A stretch of DNA of 64,000 bases, taken from positions 4,539,501 through 4,603,500 of the forward strand of contig JAWHQI010000170.1 in the NCBI GenBank assembly GCA_033032865.1. The letters run 5' to 3'. Positions 9,902-22,209 of the stretch are shown piece after piece. The first letter of the stretch is position 1. Each line of letters begins with the position of its first letter. The translations under genes and the position numbers were made by a program. Below the pieces are notes generated by a model. That model saw only the letters and a list, made by a program, of their open reading frames with translations, was not told the DNA's origin and made no database searches. Origin of the DNA: Dactylorhiza incarnata (lineage: Eukaryota; Streptophyta; Magnoliopsida; Asparagales; Orchidaceae).

Positions 9902-11388
9902 TGTAAGGCCCCATCTTGGACCTCACAAGATCTCTGTGTCTTAATTTACTTTTTACCATAATTGCCCCAGGACGAAGTAAGGTGAGTGAGTACAAAATAA
10001 AATACATAATAAGAACTTCTCTCATACCTTGGAATAAATTATTGTCATTATTATTCTGTCTTGATCAACTTAACATTTGCGCACACCTGTTCGCCATAAC
10101 AACCTAAACAAAATGACGACGGGCTTAGTCATAAAAATATGACTAAGCGAACAACATACCCCTTTAACTGCTATACAAGCACAAAATTCCAATAATAATA
10201 CGCATAAAGTTTAATTTCATAACTCTATAAATGAAAGCAACATCACCATAATATGTCGTTTATAACACCCTTTTAGGGCAAAAATATTTCATTACATATC
10301 ACAAAGCGTTAGTTTTAATTTCATCTTACGGGAATTGTTAAGGCATGCAAACTTGAATTGGATCCGAGGATCCCACCCCCGAAGGGCGTAAATGTAGGCT
10401 CACCCCTACACTGGTGAATCCATCTGTAGATAACCTCTACATACGATTCGAAATCCATCACAATTCCTTATGTAGAGTTTTAACATCTTTTATCTTTTCC
10501 TAATACAATCTATTAATTTCATAAATGCGCAATTGTTTACATTTAACACTTTAAATATTTTCTTCCATTGTTTTTATCTAAATTTTCTCTCTTTATTTTC
10601 ATCCAAATAATGTTAATGCACATGCAAAGGTGATACAATTTTATATTCCAAAATTACAGTAACTAAGCATAATTAAAGCGATAATGCTCACCTTGAATAA
10701 CTTCCTTTTCCTTTTACTTGCAATTATCATCATGATACGTTACCCTTGAAGTATAGCAAGGGAACAGCAGCAGCTAGGGGCAGCAGTAGGGAGTAGCACA
10801 CGGGTAGGAGAAAAGGAGCAGCAGTAGGCTTGGAAGCTTGAAGGAAAGTGGGAGAGAATGAGAGGGAGGGCTGCCTTTTTATAGCACGAGGATAAGAGGT
10901 GGAGTTGGTGAGGTTTTTGCCAAGTGTCAAGTATGTCAAATAACACTTTGCTAAGTGTTATATTGCTGCCAGCAAAAATCAGCTATATGTCATTACACCA
11001 ACAACCAAAAGTCAAGCCAAGTGTCATCAAATAAAGCCTCAAGCCTCAATCTAACCAACACTTGGCTTGGCCAAGTGTCAAAATAAGCCAACACCAAAAT
11101 CTGTCACCATATCAAAACAACCAGCAATATATTCTTCTATTAATGGCAGCTCACTTTGTAACAAAAGTCAAAAATTGCTAAATGCAGCCCAACATACAAT
11201 CAATTTTTAATTCCAATTAAAGAGACATGTCTATTGACACCCCAAGCGTTATTCATTTTTTATTGCTTAATTAATATTTAAACACTAATTTTATAAATAT
11301 ATTTGTACGACTTTGGTGTACACCAAGTGTTCGCAAATAATGATATGATACATGTCACTGCTTCGATCTTAAAATTTGGGTCGTTACA
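9902..11388 (-). mobile_element. Solo LTR of a Ty3/gypsy chromovirus-like element, TSD CATCG
   Basis: This 1,487-bp insertion begins TGTAAGGCCCCATC and ends GGGTCGTTACA. It is flanked by CATCG at 9897-9901 and again at 11389-11393, so it is a complete insertion with a 5-bp duplication. On the minus strand it reads TGTAACGACCC to GGGGCCTTACA, terminal sequences typical of Tekay/Del-like chromovirus LTRs (family name inferred). A minus-strand TATA box lies at 10873-10884. There is no coding sequence, primer-binding site or second LTR, as expected for a solo LTR left by recombination between two LTRs. It is younger than copia-1, because it sits inside that element's LTR. Confidence 0.9.
10873..10884 (-). 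promoter_or_regulatory. TATA box of the solo LTR
   Basis: The minus strand reads CTATAAAAAGGC, a strong plant TATA element. Its direction agrees with the orientation deduced from the LTR termini. Confidence 0.65.
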
Positions 11389-11584
11389 CATCGACTTGCC
11401 TTCAAAACCAAGTTAGAGCAGCGTCGATTTGATGGAGCTCCATATCAGAGCATGCATTTAATTCTTGTAAGAGCATGCGTTGATTTCTAATCAAAGCATT
11501 GGTTACAACTTCCTGAACAAAAAAAATATTATATATGTATATTATATATGTGAATAAAATCTGATTTCACTTCCAAAATGAACG
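11389..11584 (-). repeat. 5' LTR of copia-1, outer part
   Basis: It resumes ATCGACTTGCCTTC after the solo LTR and matches 5428-5625 of the other LTR. The outermost bases (AAAATGAACG against AAAATTCAACA) have diverged or been lost, so the exact end is uncertain by a few bases. Confidence 0.8.
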
Positions 11585-11819
11585 TAGTACTTTAATTAGG
11601 CTAAGAGGACATTAAAGTAGAGTATTTTAGGTTCAACCATGGAATCTATTAACTGTTTCCAACCGAAACGATTTTAGACTTCTGGACAACGCAACAATAT
11701 CTATGTTCCTATGTGTGATATCATGGTTACTGTTCTTCTATGGTTAATTGGAACTCATCAAATGTGGAATGGAACCAATCAACAGAAGAAGGTCCAAAAC
11801 AAGTCAGATCGTGTTATCA

Positions 11820-11847
11820 AATGTGGAATAACACTCTCCTCCAAGTT
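11820..11847 (-). other. Polypurine tract and start of the 3' LTR of copia-2
   Basis: On the minus strand AACTTGGAGGAGAG (11834-11847) is followed by TGTTATTCCACATTTG, which looks like a polypurine tract followed by an LTR start. ATTCCACATTTGAT is repeated near 11770 and 11890, so part of the region is internally repetitive. The far end of this LTR was not found between 11585 and 11819. The assignment rests on position and composition only. Confidence 0.45.
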
Positions 11848-12022
11848 AAGGAAGACGAACCCAAATGAGGTTGTTATCATCAAATGTGGAATGAAACAAC
11901 TTACCAGATTCGTACTCAGCAACCCAAACACCAACGGAGCACAACATGCTAGATTTGACAAAGGAAGGAATCAAAACATTCGGACTAAGGCTGATCTCAA
12001 ACCGCCTTGAGTCTCATTTCCC

Positions 12023-13335
12023 TCATTGTTTTGATTGAACGGTCTCGGGACATTTCTTTGTCAATGGATCAGTTAGGTTATCCTTCGATCGCACGTCGAC
12101 CAAAGTAATAATGTCTTGTTCTTTAAGATAATTCAAAAGGGCGTGTCTCAGTCGTACATGTCGTCTCTTAGTGTTAAAGAGGACATTCTTAACAACTTGG
12201 ACTGCTGCCTGATTATCACTGTACATGCTTAAAGAATTGATTTGAAGTCTAAACAAGGGAATGTCTAAGATCAAATTCCTGATCCAGTCTGCCTCTTCAC
12301 CAGCTGAAGCTAAGGCAAACAACTCGGCTTCCATAGACGACAAAGCTGTATAGGTCTGTCTCTTGGACTTCCAAGTAACTGCAGCGCCACCCAATGTGAA
12401 TATAAATCCACTTGTGGACTTGTTGTTTCCAACTTCTGAACACCAGAAGGCATCAGAGTACCCTTCCAAAGTAGGAGGGTGACCAGTGTAGCACAGAGCG
12501 TAATCTTTAGTACCTTTAAGGTACCTCATCAGCCGGTCTAAGGCAACCCAATGCTCTTTGCCTGGACTACTGGTAAAGCGACTCAACATGCCTACAGAGA
12601 AGGCAATGTCTGGTCTAGTGCAACTTGTTGCGTACATGAGACTTCCAATGATCTTTGAGTATTTGACTTGATCAATGCTTATCCCTTCATTCGGACGCAG
12701 CTTGACGTTCGGATCAATTGGTGTTTCATCATGCCTACAATCTTTATAGCCCTCAGGTATTAAGAATCAGCTATATGTAGTGAGCTTGACTTAGAGTGAC
12801 ACGTCCCTTGTCTACTCTAACTTTCATACCTAGTAGTGTATCCACAGGACCAAGGTCCTTCATATCAAACGCTTTGGCGAGAGCGGACTTAATAACCCTC
12901 ACGACAGCAAGGTCTGACCCCAGGATCAACATGTCATCCACATATAGGCATATGGTGACTGTTTGGTTTGACATCGAGCGGTAATAGAGACACTTGTCTG
13001 AGAGACTGGGCTGAAATCCAACGCTCTTTACCACTTGATCAAACTTCATGTGTCACATCTTATGCGCTTGCTTAAGCCCATAGATGGATTTATCGAGTTT
13101 GCCCTCCATTTAAAAAGGCTGTTTTTACATCCATCTGATGGATTATGAAATTCTCGATAGAGGCTAAGGCTAGAAGAATTCTAATAGTGGATAGATGACA
13201 CACATGTGAATAGACATCAAAGTAGTCGATTCCCCCTTGTTGTTTATAACCCTTAGCGACTAGCCGTGCTTTGTATCTGGCTATAGACCCATCAATATAC
13301 AGCTTCTTCTTTAAAACCCACTTGCATCCCAGGAC
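12023..13335 (-). pseudogene. copia-2 reverse transcriptase and RNase H, fragmented
   Basis: On the minus strand from about 13335, RT begins with a VFKKKLYIDGSIARYK-like segment, then HQMDVKTAFLNGG. After a frameshift comes MKFDQVVKSVGFQPS with the catalytic CLYVDDMLILGS (intact) and DMKDLGPVDTLLGMKV. After a further frameshift and a junction near 12700 comes the RT end and RNase H: CTRPDIAFSVGMLSRF, EGYSDAFWCS, STSGFIFTLGGAAVTW and TALSSMEAELFAL. The tail reads DNLTDPLTKK before the stop at 12023-12025. At least two frameshifts separate the pieces. Adjacent integrase and gag-protease fragments at 13640-15083 belong to the same element. Confidence 0.85.
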
Positions 13336-13639
13336 TTTAGCTCATTTCGGTAGGTCCACTGGATGTCAGGTATTGTTTTGTAGCAGCGAGTTCATCTCAT
13401 CAACGATAGCTTCTGCCCACATTAACGCATCTCTCGATCTCATCGCTTCCTGATAGGAGAATGGATCATCCTCTAAGTGTTAGGTGACAAAAGTCTCACC
13501 AAAATCCTTAGGGATTCGATCTATTGTAGATACTCTAAGAGGAACAGGTTCCACCTCTGTAGGTTGGGGAGCAGTGCAGAGGGGCCAGCTTCATGTTCTA
13601 CAGTAAATTTTGAGATCATATCAGTAGATCTAGGGACGG

Positions 13640-14440
13640 TTAGGTCATGGTCTTTGATAAATTATGTTCAAAGAAGATAGCATCTCTAGACTCTATCACT
13701 GAATTAGTGGATAGATCCAGAAACCGGTCAGCTGCACTGTCTTCTGCACTACCTAGATAAACACAGGTTGTCGTTCTAGGTCCCACCTTAGGCCTTTTAA
13801 GATCTTGTATACGCACATAGGTGATACAGTCCCAAGTCGTAAGAGTGTCATATCTACAAGGATGGCCGTGCCACAGCTCATACAGAGTAGAATTGAGCTT
13901 TGAGTGAGACACTCTATTCAAAATGTGATTCGCAGTAAGGACTGCTTCCCCAGAAGGAATTAGGCATGCCAGCAGTCAGGAGCATAAAATTCAACATCTC
14001 TGTCAAAGTTCTATTCTTACGCTCAGCAACGACATTCGATTGAGGTGAGTAAGGAGCTGTAGTTTCAAGGATTATGCCCTCAGTGGCACAAAACTCCCTA
14101 AACCCAGTTGCAATGTATTCTCCTCATCGACCACTTCTAAGTCTCTTAATTTTTAAATTTAACTGGTTTTCTACCCGAGATTTGAAGATTTTACAGGTTT
14201 TGAATGTCTCGTCTTTCGATTTCAATAGGTAGCATGACAAAATCTGGAGAAATCGTCGATGAAGGTAATTAGATACTTCCTTCCCTCTCTAGTGGCATGA
14301 CTACGAAAGTCACAGAGGTCGGAATGAATCAATTCCAGAAGTTGTGTGCTCCTTGAAACGGTCTTGTAAGAGTTTCTAGTTATTTTGGTCTGGACACAAA
14401 CCTCGCACCTCGAATAGAGAAATCTAACAGAATGTTGTGA
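13640..14440 (-). pseudogene. copia-2 integrase, fragmented
   Basis: The best-preserved part, at 13640-13921, is the integrase C-terminal side (YELWHGHPCRYD, then KRPKVGPRTTTCVYLGS, then a RFLDLSTNSVIESRDAIFFE stretch), which is the conserved copia integrase C-terminal region. Between 13922 and 14440 the core is present only in short shifted pieces, for example DDFSRFCHATY-like near 14240 on the minus strand. The catalytic triad cannot be followed in a single frame. Confidence 0.7.
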
Positions 14441-14447
14441 CTCTTAG

Positions 14448-15083
14448 CTAGATCGCGCATCTTCTTATAGTGAACGTGTCCAAGCTATTGTGAAGTAGCT
14501 TTGGATCTATCAGTGACGAACTCACTTGATTTATGCACTCGTTTTCTAGGCTAAGTCTATTCATTCCATTGATTAGGTAAGCGTAACCAAAGTAATGTGA
14601 ATTAACAGTTAGTGTTATTCTACCGCTTATGGTTGTGAAAGACATTCCAGACTTATCTAGCAAACTCATAGAAATTAAATTCTTAGTTAAATTTGGAACT
14701 AATTTAACATTCTGTAAAATTAAAATTTTACTTGAAGAGAGGACGAGCTGTGCCGTCCCAGCATGAGTAACAACTATCTCTCCTCCATTGCAGTTCTCTA
14801 CGCTGTCTCGGACTGCTCTGACGTCTGCGAGAAGACCTCTGTCATTCGTAACATGCCATGTGACACCGCTGTCCAGCCACCACTTAGAAGACGCACTGTG
14901 ATGACTGCTCCCGATCATAGCCACAAAGGACTTGGGATCAGAAGTGTCGACCACCATGTGTGCCACCTTTTGTGGAGCTTCATCCTTCTGCTTCATTGGA
15001 CCCTTGCATTCAGCGGCCCAGTGACCCCACTTGCCGCAGTTGTGGCATTTACCCTTCTTCCTTTTGAGAGGTTTCATGACCGC
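14448..15083 (-). pseudogene. copia-2 gag zinc knuckle and protease
   Basis: The minus-strand frame contains a basic stretch (PLKRKKGK) and a complete CX2CX4HX4C knuckle, CHNCGKWGHWAAEC, near 15005-15047. The retropepsin follows, with active site KWWLDSGVTWHVTND near 14870 and NVKLVPNLTKNLISMSLL, then the GAG-pre-integrase region in degraded form. The frame stays open to 15098 only because it runs into the inserted solo LTR. The element's own sequence stops at 15083, and the N-terminal half of gag is at 39469-40154, 24 kb away. Confidence 0.85.
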
Positions 15084-15345
15084 TGTTGAAACCGGCAACG
15101 GGTCTCTTTGAGTTCGGACCCACTGGGGGGTGTAGCCGGCGCTTACTTCTCTCTCACCAAACCCTCCTGACGGTGGATGAGATAACTAGAACAGACCCAA
15201 GGCTGTAGCGAGGAGGTCCCGCCACACACCCGGAAGATCTTAGAGAGCTTCCCCTCCCAAACCAAAGCTCAGCCGGGCACATTGGAGGGCACTAGCAGCC
15301 AACCAAAACTTGTCTGGAGGAGAGGATTCTCTCTTTCTGGATCTC
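15084..15345 (-). mobile_element. Solo LTR (gag-only family), left part; TSD ACCGC
   Basis: It starts TGTTGAAACCGG, matching the LTR starts at 53185 and 58466, and shares CACACACCCGGAAG, GAGAGCTTCCCCTCCCAA and GGAGGGCACTA with them. ACCGC precedes it (15079-15083) and recurs at 39464-39468 after the right part. It is interrupted at 15345 by the Athila element. The two parts add up to 822 bp; the LTRs of the full element are 740 and 868 bp. Confidence 0.9.
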
Positions 15346-16701
15346 TGATAACTTCTCAAAAGGAAGTTATTTCTCTACTTAATTTATTCTAATTTTCATT
15401 AAAAAAGAGGAAAATAATCCCCAATTATAGAAAATATGTTTAAATATCTTATTAATCCATATTGGACTGATTTCGGTCATTTTCCGTGGTTTTCTATCTA
15501 GATTGGTTAAAGGATTCAAGTCGGGGAAGCACCGGATCATTTATTGCTGATGCAGAAAATAGGTTGCAACGCAGAAAATTAGCAGGTTGTAACGTGGAGA
15601 CGAAATTCAGATTTTGAATTTTAAAAGAGGCGCCTAAATGAAATTCCAAATGAGGCATCCCTTCAGTTTTGGAAAGGGAGTTATGAGGACGAAAATACTG
15701 GGAGGAGAGGGGATATATTCTGGAGAAAAAGGAGAAACTAGGGGGGCTTCCTCTGGGAAAAATTCGGCTAGGGCTTGGAGCAAGGAGGCTTGAACCATCA
15801 CTAAGGAGATAGATCTGAATCTAAAAACGTTCCTACATCGTTTTGATTTCCTGAATCATGTCTAGTAAGATCTACTTTGATTTGTGGTTTCTCTCTTCCA
15901 TCATGAACTAAATTCCTAATTCTTGCATGTGTGAAGTACCTTAGTTGTAATGATGACTTGATTTTCATTTATAATTTGTGAATGTGTTGATGTTGATCTT
16001 TATTAAATTTATGATCTATTCTTGGGATTTTGGTTTAAGTTTCATCTTTAAAGTGCTTGGCAAAAATTCGAGAGATTAGTCGGGCTAGATGAACGTTTGT
16101 TTGCACGGCGATATTCGAGAGAGGAGTCGTGTAGTTTTTAACCAAACTTCTGTATTTATACTTCATCGCGAGATTCGAGAGAGGAGCGTTGAAAGTGTAT
16201 CATAAATCTTAATATAATTCCAAGAGAGAGAGAGAGAGAGAGATCTCCTCTTGAATTAGCAACCGTGATTCTAACACTTTATGTTATTCTAGTTTCATCT
16301 AAGTTGGAGACGACTAGAGGATTTGGGATAATCGGATAATGGAGATCGAGAGATAAAGTTATCCAATTTAGAATCGTTGCAAGATCATCATTAATACTTC
16401 ATGAATTATCACTTTTATTGGTTGTCATCATAGCAAGGGAAAATCACATGTGAGACTATCTTTCCAAGTGAAGTAAAAGTATTTTAAGTAACCGTAATTA
16501 GAGTTGTAATTGTTGCTTTGAATTATTTAAGTTTCTCTATCAATCATTATTACTTGCTTGAATTTAGAGAAAATGCAAAAATTAATATTTGTGAGCGCTA
16601 AGTTAAGCACTTCCTCGTGGGAACGATCACTTTCTCATCATTTTATTACTTGTACGGCACGTGCACTTGCGTATTTATAAACACCTTTTGCGGGCGTATC
16701 A
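15346..16701 (+). repeat. 5' LTR of the Athila-type element
   Basis: 1,356 bp, from TGATAACTTCTC to GGGCGTATCA. It matches 25987-26439 joined to 38002-38898; in the first 450 bp roughly nine differences are visible by eye. Features include GTTGCAACGCAG motifs near 15565, a GA microsatellite near 16223-16242 and two CGAGATTCGAGAGAGGAG-like repeats. Confidence 0.95.
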
Positions 16702-16707
16702 AGTTTT

Positions 16708-16724
16708 TGGCGCCATTGCCGGGG
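16708..16724 (+). other. Primer-binding site of the Athila-type element
   Basis: TGGCGCCATTGCCGGGG lies six bases after the 5' LTR. TGGCGCC(G/A)TTGCCGGGG is the known Athila-lineage site, generally attributed to tRNA-Asp. Confidence 0.9.
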
Positions 16725-16849
16725 AAGCGCGCTAATTTAGTGTTTTATTTCTCACAATATTTGTGAAACCTTAGTACTTAGAGATCAAGCATTTGTTTGT
16801 TCGTGTTATTTGTTTTAATTTATTTGTCTATTTGAGTAATGGTCGGTGT

Positions 16850-18391
16850 ATGTCCAGATATAGGCAAGTAGAACTATTACCTTTGAACTCTGAAATTGAG
16901 CGTACTTGTAGACAAAGCAGGAGAGACTTTAGAGCTGTCAATATTATTCATCCTGCGATGGATATCCCTGCATCAAATAATGCTAATAATAATAATGATG
17001 GTCAGGCGGATCAAAATGTCCAACCGCCAGCACCACCACGTATGACTTGTCACGAGTATAACACACCTCTAAGGGGAGGTTTGCACTTCAGCATTGCTCG
17101 ACCAGCAATTGCTGCTAACAATTTTAAAATGGACCCACTAATTATGCAACAAGTGCAAAACAATAAGTTTGGGGGTCTAGGTCATGAAGATGCAAATTCC
17201 CACTTACGAACCTTCTTAGCAATTTGCGATATGTTTAAGTTCAGTGGAGCATCGGAAGATGCAATCCTGTTGAGAGCATTTCCGTTCTCCTTAGAAGGTA
17301 GAGTTAAGGATTGGTTAGACTCGTTACCACATGAGTGTATCACCACATGGGACGAACTAGTCGATAGGTTCCTGAACAAATATTTTCCACCCTCTAAGAC
17401 TGCAAAACTGAAAAGGGATATTACAACATTTTTACAAGGTAACGGGGAAACTCTTTACGACGCATGGGAGCGTTTTAAAGAGCTGTTGAGAAAATGTCCT
17501 CATCATGGGTTGCACCAGCACCAGCAAGTGTCCACATTTTACAATGGGCTGCAAACTGCAACCATGATTTTAGTCGATGGAGCCGTTGGGGGCTCATTAA
17601 TGAAGAAGTATCCTGAAGACGCGTATGCTATCTTAGAAGACTTAACATCCAATAACTATCAAGCATACGAGAGACAAACTAATAACAATCCAGCAGGAGT
17701 CCATCAGGTGGACCAAATCACTTCTTTGGCCGCTCAGATGACATCGCAGTTCAATTTAATTAACAAAAGATTAGATTCACTCTCAACCCCTACAACTAGT
17801 GCCCCGCTCACAGTTGAACAACTAAATCAAATAACTGAAGAAGCCAATTATGTGGGAGGGCAACCAAGACAAATTCCGCCAGGATTTGCCAATCATTATC
17901 ACCCCGAGTGGCGAAATCATCCAAATTTTTCCTAGAAGAATAATCAAGGGATGAGTCAACCACAAAGTTTTAATCAAAATATGAATCAACTACCTATCAA
18001 TAACAACTCTCAACCCCAACAAGTAAACCAAAGGAAGATGACTGATGAGTTTATCTTAGGCATGTTCCAAAAGTATGACTCAAAAATGGTAGGAATAGAA
18101 TCATCGTTAAGATCACTAGAAACTACTATGGGTCAACTTGCAAATTTATTAAGTCAAAGGCCCATTGGAACTCTACCTTCTGATACCACACCCAATCCAA
18201 CAAAAGATAATCATAATAATCATTGCAAAGCTATTGCACTAAGGAGTGGTATAGAGATCCCAAGTGGGGAGGGGTTGCTTGAGAGAGTTAGGGAAGAAGA
18301 GACGAGTAAGAAGCCAAGTGAGTCGAGCATATTAGAGAAGGACGAGTTTGGTGAGAAAATGAGGTGGGAGAGAAACAAAAAGAGAAATTAA
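16850..18391 (+). pseudogene. Athila gag, one internal stop
   Basis: The first in-frame ATG is at 16850 (MSRYRQVELL). A short out-of-frame ATG lies at 16839. An Asn-rich stretch is followed by the gag domain: IARPAIAANNFKMDPLIMQQ, FGGLGHEDANSHLRTFL, FPFSLEGRVKDWLDSLP, TWDELVDRFLNKYFPPSKT and ETLYDAWERFKELLRKCPHH, all typical of Athila/Tat capsids. A TAG at 17933-17935 follows HPNFS, a spot where the family usually has an aromatic residue (often Trp), so TGG to TAG is likely. The frame then continues through a Gln/Asn-rich linker (QSFNQNMNQLPINNNSQPQ) and a coiled-coil-like stretch to 18391. It overlaps the pol frame by 28 bp in a different frame. Confidence 0.9.
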
Positions 18392-21300
18392 ATCAAAAGA
18401 AAGAAGTAGTCTATCCACCACCCCCATTCCCGTCTAGACTTGCTAAATCCAAACTTAACATACAATTCCAAAAGTTTATGGAGATTTTCAAAAAGTTAAC
18501 TATAAATATCCCATTTGCTGAGGCTCTTGAGCAAATGCCAAGTTATGCCAAGTTTATGAAGGATATCTTGGCAAAGAAAAGAAAATTTGTTGATAAAGAG
18601 ATAGTGGCGTTGACTGAGGAGTGTAGTGCTATATTGCAGAAGAAGATGCCACCCAAGCTTAAGGACCCCGGTAGCTTCACAATTCCTTGTTCTATCGGTT
18701 TAAACTTTATTGGGAGAGCCCTATGTGACCTTGGGGCGAGCATCAACCTGATGCCATTATCTATCTATAAGAAGTTTGGTTTAGGGGAGATCACACCTAC
18801 ATCTCTGACTCTACAGTTGGCCGATAGGTTTCTAGCATTTCCCAAGGGAATTGTAGAGGACGTGTTGGTTAAGGTGGATAAATTCATCTTCCCCGCCGAT
18901 TTTGTGGTACTTGATATGGATGAGGACAAGGATGTCCCCATCATTCTTGGTAAACCATTCCTTGCCACCGGACGAACACTCATTGACGTCAAGAAGGGTG
19001 AGCTTACGATGAGAGTTAATGATGAGAATGTGACATTCAACATCCTCAAGGCTATGAAATTTCCGGATGATAAGGAGGAGTGTTTCTCCATTGAGGAAGT
19101 GAATGCACCTACACGTATGACGTATGATGAGAATGATTGGGAGCGTAAAATCCTGAGTGTGTTAACAAATGAAGAAATAGAAGAGGACCCAGACTTAACG
19201 GAAACTGTAGAAGCTTTAAGTATTTATGAGCATATACCAAATGCTAACATGTTTGAGTTAATAAGTAGACCAAGTGAGTCTAAGGTCATGAAGCCTTCTA
19301 TTTTAGAGCCACCTACGCTTGAATTGAAACCGCTACCCGAAAACTTAAAGTATGTTTTTCTAGGTGAGGATAACACACTACCGGTTATTATCGATGCATC
19401 TTTAGTTAAGGAAAATGAAGAGAAATTGCTTGAGGTTCTTCGTGAGTATAAAAGAGCAATGGGTTGGACCATTGCAGATATTAGAGGGATAAGCCCCTCA
19501 ATTTGTATGCACGAAATTCTTTTAGAGGAAGAAGAAAAAGAGTCAGTTGAACACCAGCGAAGACTTAGCCCACCAATGAAAGAAGTGGTCAAGAAGGAGA
19601 TAATCAAATGGTTGGATGCGGGTATTATTTATCCTATCTCCGACAGCCGGTGGGTAAGTCCTGTTCAATGTGTGCCAAAGAAGGGGGGCATTACGGTAGT
19701 TAAGAATGAGAGCAACGAGTTGATCCCCACTAGAACGGTAACTGGATGGCTGATTTGTATGGATTATCGAAAGTTGAATAAAGCGACTAGGAAAGATCAT
19801 TTCCCACTTCCATTCCTCGATCAGGTTCTTGATGGGTTAGCAGGAAATGAGTATTTCTGTTTCTTAGATGGTTACTCGGGGTATAATCAAATCATGGTAG
19901 CTCCCGAGGATCATGAGAAGACTACCTTCACCTGTCCTTTTGGGACATTTGCATTTAGGAAAATGCCCTTTGGATTGTGTAACGCTCCTGGCACATTCCA
20001 GCGCTGCATGATCGCTATTTTTACTGATCTGATTGATGAGGGCATCGAGGTCTTTATGAATGATTTTTCAGTATTTGGGAGATCGTTTGATGAATGTCTG
20101 AAAGTGTTGAAGAAAGCTTTGGATAGGTGCATTCAAACCAATTTGATCCTAAATTGGGAAAAATGTCACTTTATGGTCAAAGAAGGAATTGTTTTAGGAC
20201 ACAAGGTGTCAAAGAAGGGATTGGAAGTAGATCGGGCAAAGACAGAGGTTATAGAGAAATTGCCCCCACCAACTAATGTTAAGGGAGTGCGAAGTTTTTT
20301 AGGACACGTCGGCTTCTACCGTCGTTTCATTAAGGATTTTTCTATAATCTCTAAGCCACTAAGTCATTTATTAGAAAAAGATTCACATTTTAACTTTGAT
20401 GAGGATTGTCTAGCCGCCTTTCATTCTTTGAAGCAAAGTCTGATTTCTTCACCCATTATTATTTCACCCGATTGGTCTTTACCATTCACCATTATGTGCG
20501 ATACTAGCAACTTTGATGTGGGCGCGGTTTTAGGACAAGTGCGTGACAAGGTCTTTCACACAATCTACTATGCTAGCAAGATGCTGATTGATGCATAAGT
20601 AAACTACACAACTACCGAGGAGTTATTAACAGTCGTTTTCGCTTTTGACAAATTTCGATCCTACTTGGTAGCTTCTAAGGTGATTGTTTATACGGACCAT
20701 GCAGCGATTCGATTTTTAGTGGAGAAAAAAGACGCTAAACCTAGACTGATTAGGTGGGTTCTCCTCTTGCAAGAGTTCGACTTAGAGATTAAAGATCGTA
20801 AGGGAGCGGAGAATCCGGTAGCAGACCACCTATCACGTCTGGAGTATGAGTGTGAGAAAGATGTGGACATAGAGATTAGAGAGAATTTTCCTGATGAGAG
20901 GTTGCTGGCAATATCTGAGGCGAGTATGCCATGGTATGCAGACATTGTGAACTACATAGTGAGCAATGTATTTCCCCCAGACATGGACTATCAACGAAGA
21001 AAAAGGTTTCTCCACCAGGTGAAATCTTACATCTGGGATGATTCGTATCTGTTTAAGATTTGTGCTGACCAAGTGATCCGCAGATGCATCCCAGAGGTAG
21101 AAGTACAAGGTATCCTAGCAAAATGTCACGCTTCCCCTTATGGTGGACACTTTATGGGAGAGAGAACAACAATAAAAGTCTTAGAGACTGGTTTCTATTG
21201 GTCAACACTATTTAAGGACGCTCATAGATTCGCAAAATGTTGTGATATATGTCAAAGAACGGGTAACATCAATCGAGGGGATAGCATGCCAATGACTAAT

Positions 21301-22209
21301 ATTCTAGAGGTGGAGGTCTTCGATGTGTGGGGACTAGATTTCATGGGCCCATTTGTAAACTCAAATGGAAATCTTTATATACTTTTAGCTGTGGATTACG
21401 TCTCGAAGTGGATAAAAGCTATAGCCACACCGAAGAATGATGCTAAGGTTGTACTAAAATTTCTTAAGGCTAATATTTTTTCTAGATTCGGTACACCCAG
21501 AGCCATAATAAGTGACGGTGGAGTACATTTTTGTAATACTCAATTTAAATCGCTCCTAAAAAAATATGGAGTCACTCACAAAGTCGCCCTTGCGTACAAT
21601 CCTCAAACAAATGGTTTTGCTGAAGTTTCTAATAGAGAGATAAAATCAATCCTAGAAAAAACGGTAAGCGCAACTCGTAAGGATTGGTCACAAAAACTAA
21701 ACGAGGCATTATGGGCATATATGACGGCATTTAAAACCTCGATAGGCCTAACCGCATATAAAATGATCTATGGCAAATCATGCCATCTTCCAGTCGAATT
21801 GGAGCACAAAGCATATTGGGCAATAAAAAGGTTGAATTTCGATCTCCAAGAAGCGGGCAAGAACAGACTTTTTCATTTGAACGAACTGGAGGAAATCAGA
21901 TCTAACGCTTATGAAAATGCTAGGTTGTACAAGGAAAGGACGAAGAAATGGCATGATTTGAGGTTGCGAAGAAAGGAGTTCAAAAAAGGGCAGCTCGTCC
22001 TCCTGTATAACTCACGACTGAGATTATTTCCGGGAAAATTAAAGTCACGATGGTCTAGACCTTTTCGGGTGAAGGAGGTACATCCGTTTGGAGTAATCAC
22101 GATTTGTAATGAGAGAGACAGATCCAAGTTTAAAGTAAATGGACAAAGGTTGAAAGAGTATTATGAAGGTAGTGACCAGCGCGAGGCGATGGTATTAACC
22201 TTCAGATGA
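18364..22209 (+). pseudogene. Athila pol: protease, RT, RNase H, integrase; stop at 20596 and altered RT active site
   Basis: The order is protease (ALCDLGASINLMPLSIYKKF, near 18720), RT (WVSPVQCVPKKGG, MDYRKLNKATRKDHFPLPF, YFCFLDGYSGYNQI), RNase H (LPFTIMCDTSNFDVGAVLGQ) and integrase. The RT catalytic box reads F-M-N-D at 20053-20064 where the family has F-M-D-D, so the first Asp of the pair is lost (GAT to AAT). A TAA at 20596-20598 cuts RNase H; the same frame resumes with [10 protein letters not shown], so CAA to TAA is likely. The integrase (to 22209) has the HHCC finger ([17 protein letters not shown]) and catalytic residues in [15 protein letters not shown] and [13 protein letters not shown]. 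It would have made the DNA copy and inserted it. Confidence 0.95.

Larger units (their letters stand above)
4814..11584 (-). mobile_element. Ty1/copia LTR retrotransposon, copia-1, defective
   Basis: Two similar LTRs flank a minus-strand gag-pol: the 3' LTR at 4814-5628 and the 5' LTR at 9312-9901 plus 11389-11584. The primer-binding site is at 9300-9311 and a polypurine tract borders the 3' LTR at 5629-5640. The internal region lost the gag zinc knuckle and most of the protease by deletion and carries at least four in-frame stops plus frameshifts, so it is non-functional. The right LTR is split by a 1.49-kb solo LTR. No target-site duplication was found: AAAAA precedes 4814, while the outermost bases of the right LTR are altered or missing. 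Confidence 0.9.

Noticed and set aside
4805..11595. Target-site duplication for copia-1
   Set aside because: AAAAA on the left has no counterpart after the eroded right LTR end.
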